Source of the DNA: Hyaloperonospora brassicae
Lineage: Eukaryota > Oomycota > Peronosporomycetes > Peronosporales > Peronosporaceae
Assembly (NCBI GenBank): GCA_947650285.1
Contig: CANTFL010001429.1
Coordinates: 186,001-250,000, forward strand
Length of the DNA stretch: 64,000 nucleotides
Direction: 5' to 3'
Shown: piece by piece, positions 58,509 to 64,000 of the stretch
How positions within the stretch are numbered: the stretch's first letter is position 1
Layout: every line of letters starts with the position of its first letter
The notes under the pieces: model-generated
The model's input: the letters and a program-made list of their open reading frames with translations, nothing else
What the model was told of the DNA's origin: nothing
The model's database searches: none
Made by a program: the position numbers and the translations under genes

Positions 58509-60600
58509 CTACTAGCAATGAGGTTCTTTTTACATGGAAAATGGGTCCGAACAGTTCGTGCATGATAACCCAGACGCCGCGTGTTGTATGAATCCAATTA
58601 AAGCCGAACATGTGACATACTAGAGTACTTGACCCGTCGAGCCCTAACGGCCTCCATGGATGAAGGAAAGTGTCCCACAGGGAACTGGCTTCTTGACAGG
58701 TCCGAAAAATCTGAAAGGTGCCCTGATGAATTACATCGTAGCTTATAAAAAGTCCCCCAGGCGCCGATTGACCACGCCCAATGTGCATACAGCCGTAGCA
58801 CAATGCGATAAAATAACTGAACTCCCCCGACAGTCGGTCTAGTAGCTTATATATCCTTCAGATGGGTATAGCAAGAGCCGCTGCCACTTCTGGGTCATCT
58901 AACTTCCAAGCCGCCGTCCATCCAGTCACGTCAGCTCGTTCGTGTCGGGCGCAGGTTGCCAGTATGGCTATTATAATCGATTGGCGCGCTTCGGCTAATG
59001 AGACTTTTCTACCATAGTGTCACTATTTGGTCCACCGCTGGTTGGGGGAGGGCGTCCCTGTAGAGCAAGTTTTAGCTGGTGGGTCATCGGATATCTACAG
59101 GGTTGCATCGAGATCCTCGCCCCGGACGATAAACCAGTACATCTAGCCATGATTGTAAAGTAATATTGGGAATTAAAACGAAGAAAGTAGTCTGGTCTTG
59201 ACGACGAATCATGTGGGTTGGCGTAATCGCGTAGTTCGAAAAAAAATACGCTGGTATAGCAGTATAGGATAATTTGACACCAACAGAGTAAACAAGAGTC
59301 GTAAAGTCGCGTTGAGACCGAGAATTTGGGTGTCCACGTGATAACGCCGGTTGTATGAAGTATCAGCTCAATAATGACGCAAGTCATAGCCATCCCGACC
59401 AGCGAGGGGATGTGTGAATGCATGAAGTACGCCGTGGTCATAGCGGAGAATCAAGTGTCGAATAGTGGTGTAAGGAAGCCAGTATATGCTGCACGTGTTT
59501 TAAGTTGATGTTTCGGATGTGGCCGGGTACTGAGTGTACGCCGCTGAAGTCTGCAAGGTTAATGCTTATTCAGTATATAGGTGAGGTCTTTCCATAAGGT
59601 TCTTTGCATAGGTAAACGCGTGGCTGCAACAGAGGCAGCAGCACTAACATAGATCACATTATGATAGGTAAGCCACTGAGAAGCCCCGAGGCGGCAGGCC
59701 GAACGTCGTCCGGCACGAATCCGAATACGCTCTATATTTCTCATCCGTCCTTCTTTTTACAGGGTATGATCCCGAGTCTCGCTACAAGACATCGTGCCAC
59801 AAATCAGCTTGTGAAACGGATACTCCGCCAGTGAAGGCGCGTCACGCACAAGTAAGCGCCTAAAATATCGTCCGACGATTGACAATATAGGCGCAGATGA
59901 CAAGAGTGTAGCGCAGCAACGAAGACGCAAAGATTGGTTGGCTGTACAAGCGCTACGAGCGAATGATGTAGTTGTTGGCGGATCACTATGCTAAAGGAAA
60001 ACCGAAGAAGAAAATAGGCTCTTAGTAAATAGACTTGAGATTGTGCGTAGCACGAAGAGTCCGCATGCAAGGGGTGTCACGGGGACGCGCGAAGATACAA
60101 CTCAATAACATGACACTATCTCTAAAGACAGGTATGCCCGGAAGAGCGCAGTTGTCCCTAGACCACAAGGCACAAAATAAACGCTAAGGGCCCGCACAAA
60201 AGGAGACTCAGTGTCAGGGCAGCCGTCATCAAGGTTGTTGAAGAGAATCTACAGAAAGGCTAACAATTGGCCGTTGAAGGAGGTTGTTGGTAGTGGGGTT
60301 GTTATAACGGACACTCCCTTTTAAATGGAAGCACTAGCTGCTAGTTTTGACAGCTTTAGTGGGTGATCTATGTAACGACACTAAGTTCGAGGAGTTTATG
60401 AGTCAGTTAGTGCACGATAGAGCAAGATCTCACTTCTAAATTGATAAAGCCACTGACGAGGCCCCGGTGGGGGGCCAAACTCGCCCTCGCGCGCGTTTTA
60501 ATGTATAAATTATTTAACATGATGTCTAAGTTTTCTACAGCACGTTCCATTTAACTCTTCGCAGAAGTGTCGCAAGGGGCGGGACCGCTTACATAAGCGA
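58509..60600. other. Moderate-GC spacer, no recognised gene
   Basis: Several minus frames (99 codons at 58504-58803; 148 codons at 58995-59441; 88 codons at 59804-60070) overlap plus frames and carry no motif I recognise. GC resembles the 31.4-33.4 kb spacer, so a decayed host segment is possible. Confidence 0.35.
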
Positions 60601-63600
60601 GAGATTACACGTTGAAGCGATAGCAATTACCACGATAATTTGCTCTGCATAATTTGATACTCATTTGCTCTACAATTTTAAATTTTTGCGGCGTGTTCAT
60701 AGATTTACTTAGACCGGAAAATACTGGTTAGGAAACGATTGAAGTTAATTGCAGCCTAACTTGCTGTAAAATGATCGCAAGTTACGTCGAAGCGGTGAGC
60801 CGAGTAGTTCCAAACTTCGACACTTGTAATACACCACCCGCGTGGTGCATCCATTACAGGGTGCACTCGGTGACACGCCAAACACAGCTTGCCGAGTCAT
60901 AATAATGCGAAGACCTGTCGAGATTATATGCATAGCAGTCAACGTTTGTTTTAATGAGACGTTCATGAGATGCTAGTAGGTAGTATATATGTGCAGTGGT
61001 AGCTTAACATCAGTTTTGTTGCGCAAATTTAGGCTAGATGCCATTTCAAACGCCTTTACAGCTTAAAAATCAGTGTAAGCTGACTTTGGTGATGTCAAGT
61101 TGTAGCCGTCAAGTCGTTGAAGCATCCAGCCCACATTATTATACAACCAACGTAGCAGTCAAATTGAGGCCATACTTTGCACCTGTCATCTGTCACTTCG
61201 GTATGACATCGAACATCATATCGGAAGAGAAGCGTAAATGTAAGTCAAAGAAATGCGCGCATGTCGGGCACGCATACTTGTCAATACAAATAAAGACTAT
61301 GGCACAAAGTAAAGGCCAAAGCCTAGACCAAACTTGAAGAGTACTATGAGGAGACTTGCTGTGTTAATAAAATAGATATAACAATGAGTTAATGGTTATT
61401 TACACGTATATAACCTTACAGTCGAGCTCTGATAAATTAGAACATACCTTCTGACATGTATTCAGGATGTCATATATTATTTTTCTAACATCCTGAGAGC
61501 ACATAATAGGTGGCGCAGCATCGTAGCAGTCTCGTCAAGCAATTCCTCTAGTTTCGCGCGAAATTAGCTGTCAAGTGGGCTCACAAGCGTCATTTGGAGC
61601 TTAACATTGTCTAAAAAGGAGTTACACGAATTGTGACGCGTCAGTATCATGTACATATTCAGCGACGTTCCTTACATTTCAGCTCAAAACAAGTATCTTA
61701 CCCGTGACCAGTGAGAAAAACCTTGTGCATATCGGTTTATCATGCGCTGCATAAAATACACGCATTCGATCATATATTGTAGGTGATTTCTATATGACGA
61801 CTTTTTTGTTGATCAGCCATTTATTCAGCATAAGCTATGACATGGTCGGTGCTATCAACGTCGAATACTTTGTACAAGACGTGAAATATCGATCAACACC
61901 TGTATCTGAAGACTGAAACAAAAATGTGATGCATGATGTTACGATATAGTTCTAGTAAAGTGACTTTTGTGTTGCCATTTAATTGGGTGGCATTTTGTGC
62001 CATATAATGAGAGCATATGGTGATACGTAAGAAAAAGGGCGCAACACCAAAGATGTATGTCACTGTAAAAAAATTCAAACTCTTGTCTTCTGGGTATGTA
62101 ACTCGAATGTACTCTGCGTAGAATTTATAGCACTATTCTAGCTCTATAAGATTGTAAATCTTTATAATTCAACGAAAACATGATGTCGGGCTCAATTAAA
62201 AAAGGGAGGGTAGAATTATCGTATGATGTAGGTTAAGTTCATATCAGGATGCATCGACGCAGATATCGTAAGTAGCCGAATGCGTAATCGCTACAAATTG
62301 GCAAGTATTGATTTCGGCGAGTCACATACACCTACAACAGTAAGTACCTTCGTGCAATTGCCAACTCTCTTATCCTCTCTAAACCGACAAATAGATTTGG
62401 CCCAGATCCTGTAACAGGTGTTCGTGTATTACTATCACAAATCTCTCTTTGTGCGCGTTTAAGTACTGTTTGATGCTTTCACACAGTGTGTTGTCAGCTT
62501 CCGCCAAATTGTACCTTCAATGGCAACTATTTTTGCTATGTTATAAGATAAGCCAATGTTGCTGAATAGAGTAATCAAAGATGTGATGCAATGCGAGTAA
62601 ATAGTAAAGGGATACCGAAGATGAAGTAAAGTGGGAATGAAAAGAAGAATGCAGCACATGATTAGAAAATCAAAAAATGCTGTATGTATCAAAAAAGCAA
62701 ATTTGGCTCACGAAAGGAATAATAAAGGAGTATGCCTTAAGGCATATCCCAGAAAGAAATACTGCAACATCGATACAAAACATATACTGGCATAAACACA
62801 TGCTTCGAATCGCATTAGATATCATTCATGTGGTGTTTGGTATGTATACCAATGTCGTATTATAGTAAAATATAACGATTATTCTTGCGGGTAAAGGATG
62901 TCGAATCGTCCATTTAAATATTTGCTTTACACGATATAAGATATCGTTGACACACGAAAACCGTTGCATAATAATTTTTTGAAGCGAGGACCACTCTTCT
63001 ATTTCTGCGCAGAGAGACCGTCTTTGTCAAGATATAGCATAATAAAGTTTCATTATATTATACAACAAGTTCGAGTCTTCCCGAGAAGCCCGGCGCACCT
63101 ACGCATGTATGAATAATGTTCTTGACTGCAAAAAAGAAATATCTATGCAGAATAAATTGATTCAAAGGTAAGCATCCAGATCAACGCCATTATCCTATTA
63201 ATTATCAAAAGCTAATTTTGTGTCCATTCCATCCGCATTGCGTGCACCATGACGCGCTTCATAGTTCTTTTGTCCGCATAGATCAATATGATCACCTGCA
63301 ATAGCATAAAATGGTAATGACAAGCTATAATATATTATTTTATCTTGTTGCGTGGTAGATGCTTCCTTAATCCCTCACGCAATCCTGTCAACATCTTCTA
63401 CAGCATTTCCTACGCGCCATTTAGACACTGCATTGCCCCGCCCGTCTATATTCAGCGGTGCCTTCAAGCGATAGCTTCACATCACGACAATGCCAAACTG
63501 TAAGATGTGAAAAATCGACAGAAGCAACATGGATTTACGATTAAATATTGAACAGCACCTATAGGTGAAAGCTCAAGGCGCCAGCGCACCTTATCCTTTT

Positions 63601-64000
63601 TGCAGAATGACTTTCGACGGATATAGGTGAGAAGGTACCGATGTTAATACTAAACGAGAAATCACCGGGATACATCTGGGTAAATACTACGAATGAGGTT
63701 TGCTTGAAGTAGGTGTTACAGTATATCGTTTCACCGACCCCGTTGGCCGAGTAGATAAGTACTGGCTCAGGGACTGGGAGGTATGTGGATCGAAACCCGC
63801 GCAGCGGCGGTACGATTACACATCGCCGGAGAGTGGCTAACAAAGCCGGATATAGTGGGTCGTACGCGCACCCGAATATACCATAAACCTTCTCTCTCTA
63901 GTATACATCGTTTTTGCCTTTTCTAATTTTTACAGATCTCGTGATCTATTTTCTACATTCATGAATTATTTGGTGCATATTTTATCTGTCCGTTCAATGA
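60601..64000. other. AT-rich stretch, no recognised gene
   Basis: Frames are up to about 99 codons (61038-61337, +) with no domain. The only signal is the Pol III-like box pair near the right end. Confidence 0.45.
63744..63798 (+). other. tRNA-Ser-like Pol III box pair (SINE or tRNA relic)
   Basis: The A box TGGCCGAGTAG (63744-63754), preceded by GACCCCGT, resembles the start of a eukaryotic tRNA-Ser, and the B box GGATCGAAACCC (63787-63798) fits GWTCRANNC. The T stem pairs poorly and no acceptor stem closes, so it is a pseudogene or the head of a tRNA-derived SINE. Confidence 0.35.

Noticed and set aside
58995..59441. 148-codon minus frame as a gene
   Set aside because: No signal, domain or homologue in the window; it overlaps nothing conserved. 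Left as unassigned spacer.

Overview
The window is repeat-rich oomycete DNA, most like a Peronosporales genome (Phytophthora or downy mildew). I base this on the Ty3/Gypsy polyprotein families, which I recognise from that lineage. I could run no search, so the assignment is recognition and not a database result. I found no intact host gene; the strongest host-gene candidates are two decayed secreted-protein genes.

Layout. 1-9950: AT-rich, no gene. 9955-10330: relic LTR. 11306-19017: element E1, a full-length chromodomain-class Gypsy element on the minus strand with 535-bp LTRs that differ at only 6 positions, yet with a coding region broken about 11 times. 19018-21371: element E3, the 3' half of a plus-strand relative (chromodomain, polypurine tract, 3' LTR), abutting E1. 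21372-23365: unique-looking DNA with a possible lectin-like pseudogene. 23366-31430: element E2, a full-length minus-strand Gypsy element with gag, protease, RT, RNase H, integrase and chromodomain, all decayed. 31431-34200: moderate-GC DNA with a secreted-protein pseudogene. 37386-42440 (E4, plus) and about 51480-53300 (E5, minus): two very decayed members of a third Gypsy family, lying in GATC-rich DNA; a related LTR-like block lies near 49.8-50.0 kb. 57133-58508: a truncated second copy of the E2 gag plus 5' LTR. The remaining stretches are AT-rich and gene-free.

The main observation is an extra gene encoded ANTISENSE to pol in all three chromodomain-class elements. It begins about 95-135 bp inside the 3' LTR, runs back toward pol, and crosses the chromodomain and the linker before it, ending in a coiled coil. 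E2 (23903-25519, +) and E3 (19018-20784, -) carry recognisably homologous versions: a low-complexity N-terminus, a segment with the motif HRWY, a Cys cluster (C-x6/7-C-x2-C), then a coiled coil starting MDR. In a 61-codon stretch of the coiled coil I counted by hand 14, 14 and 33 differences at antisense codon positions 1, 2 and 3. That pattern fits purifying selection on the antisense frame. E1 has an apparently unrelated antisense ORF chain at the same place (11949-13249, +), starting in a strong Kozak context, with a textbook A-AAA-AAC heptamer at the -1 frame change. The arrangement resembles antisense genes driven from 3' LTRs in some retroviruses and plant retrotransposons; I do not know of a description in oomycetes.

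The elements share other features: the same 9-nt primer-binding site (TGGTAGCAC) in the E1 and E2 families, and a 20-nt LTR core block identical between E2 and E3. A perfect 37-bp-arm palindrome lies inside gag of both E2 copies. Most ORFs in the AT-rich blocks look like chance.
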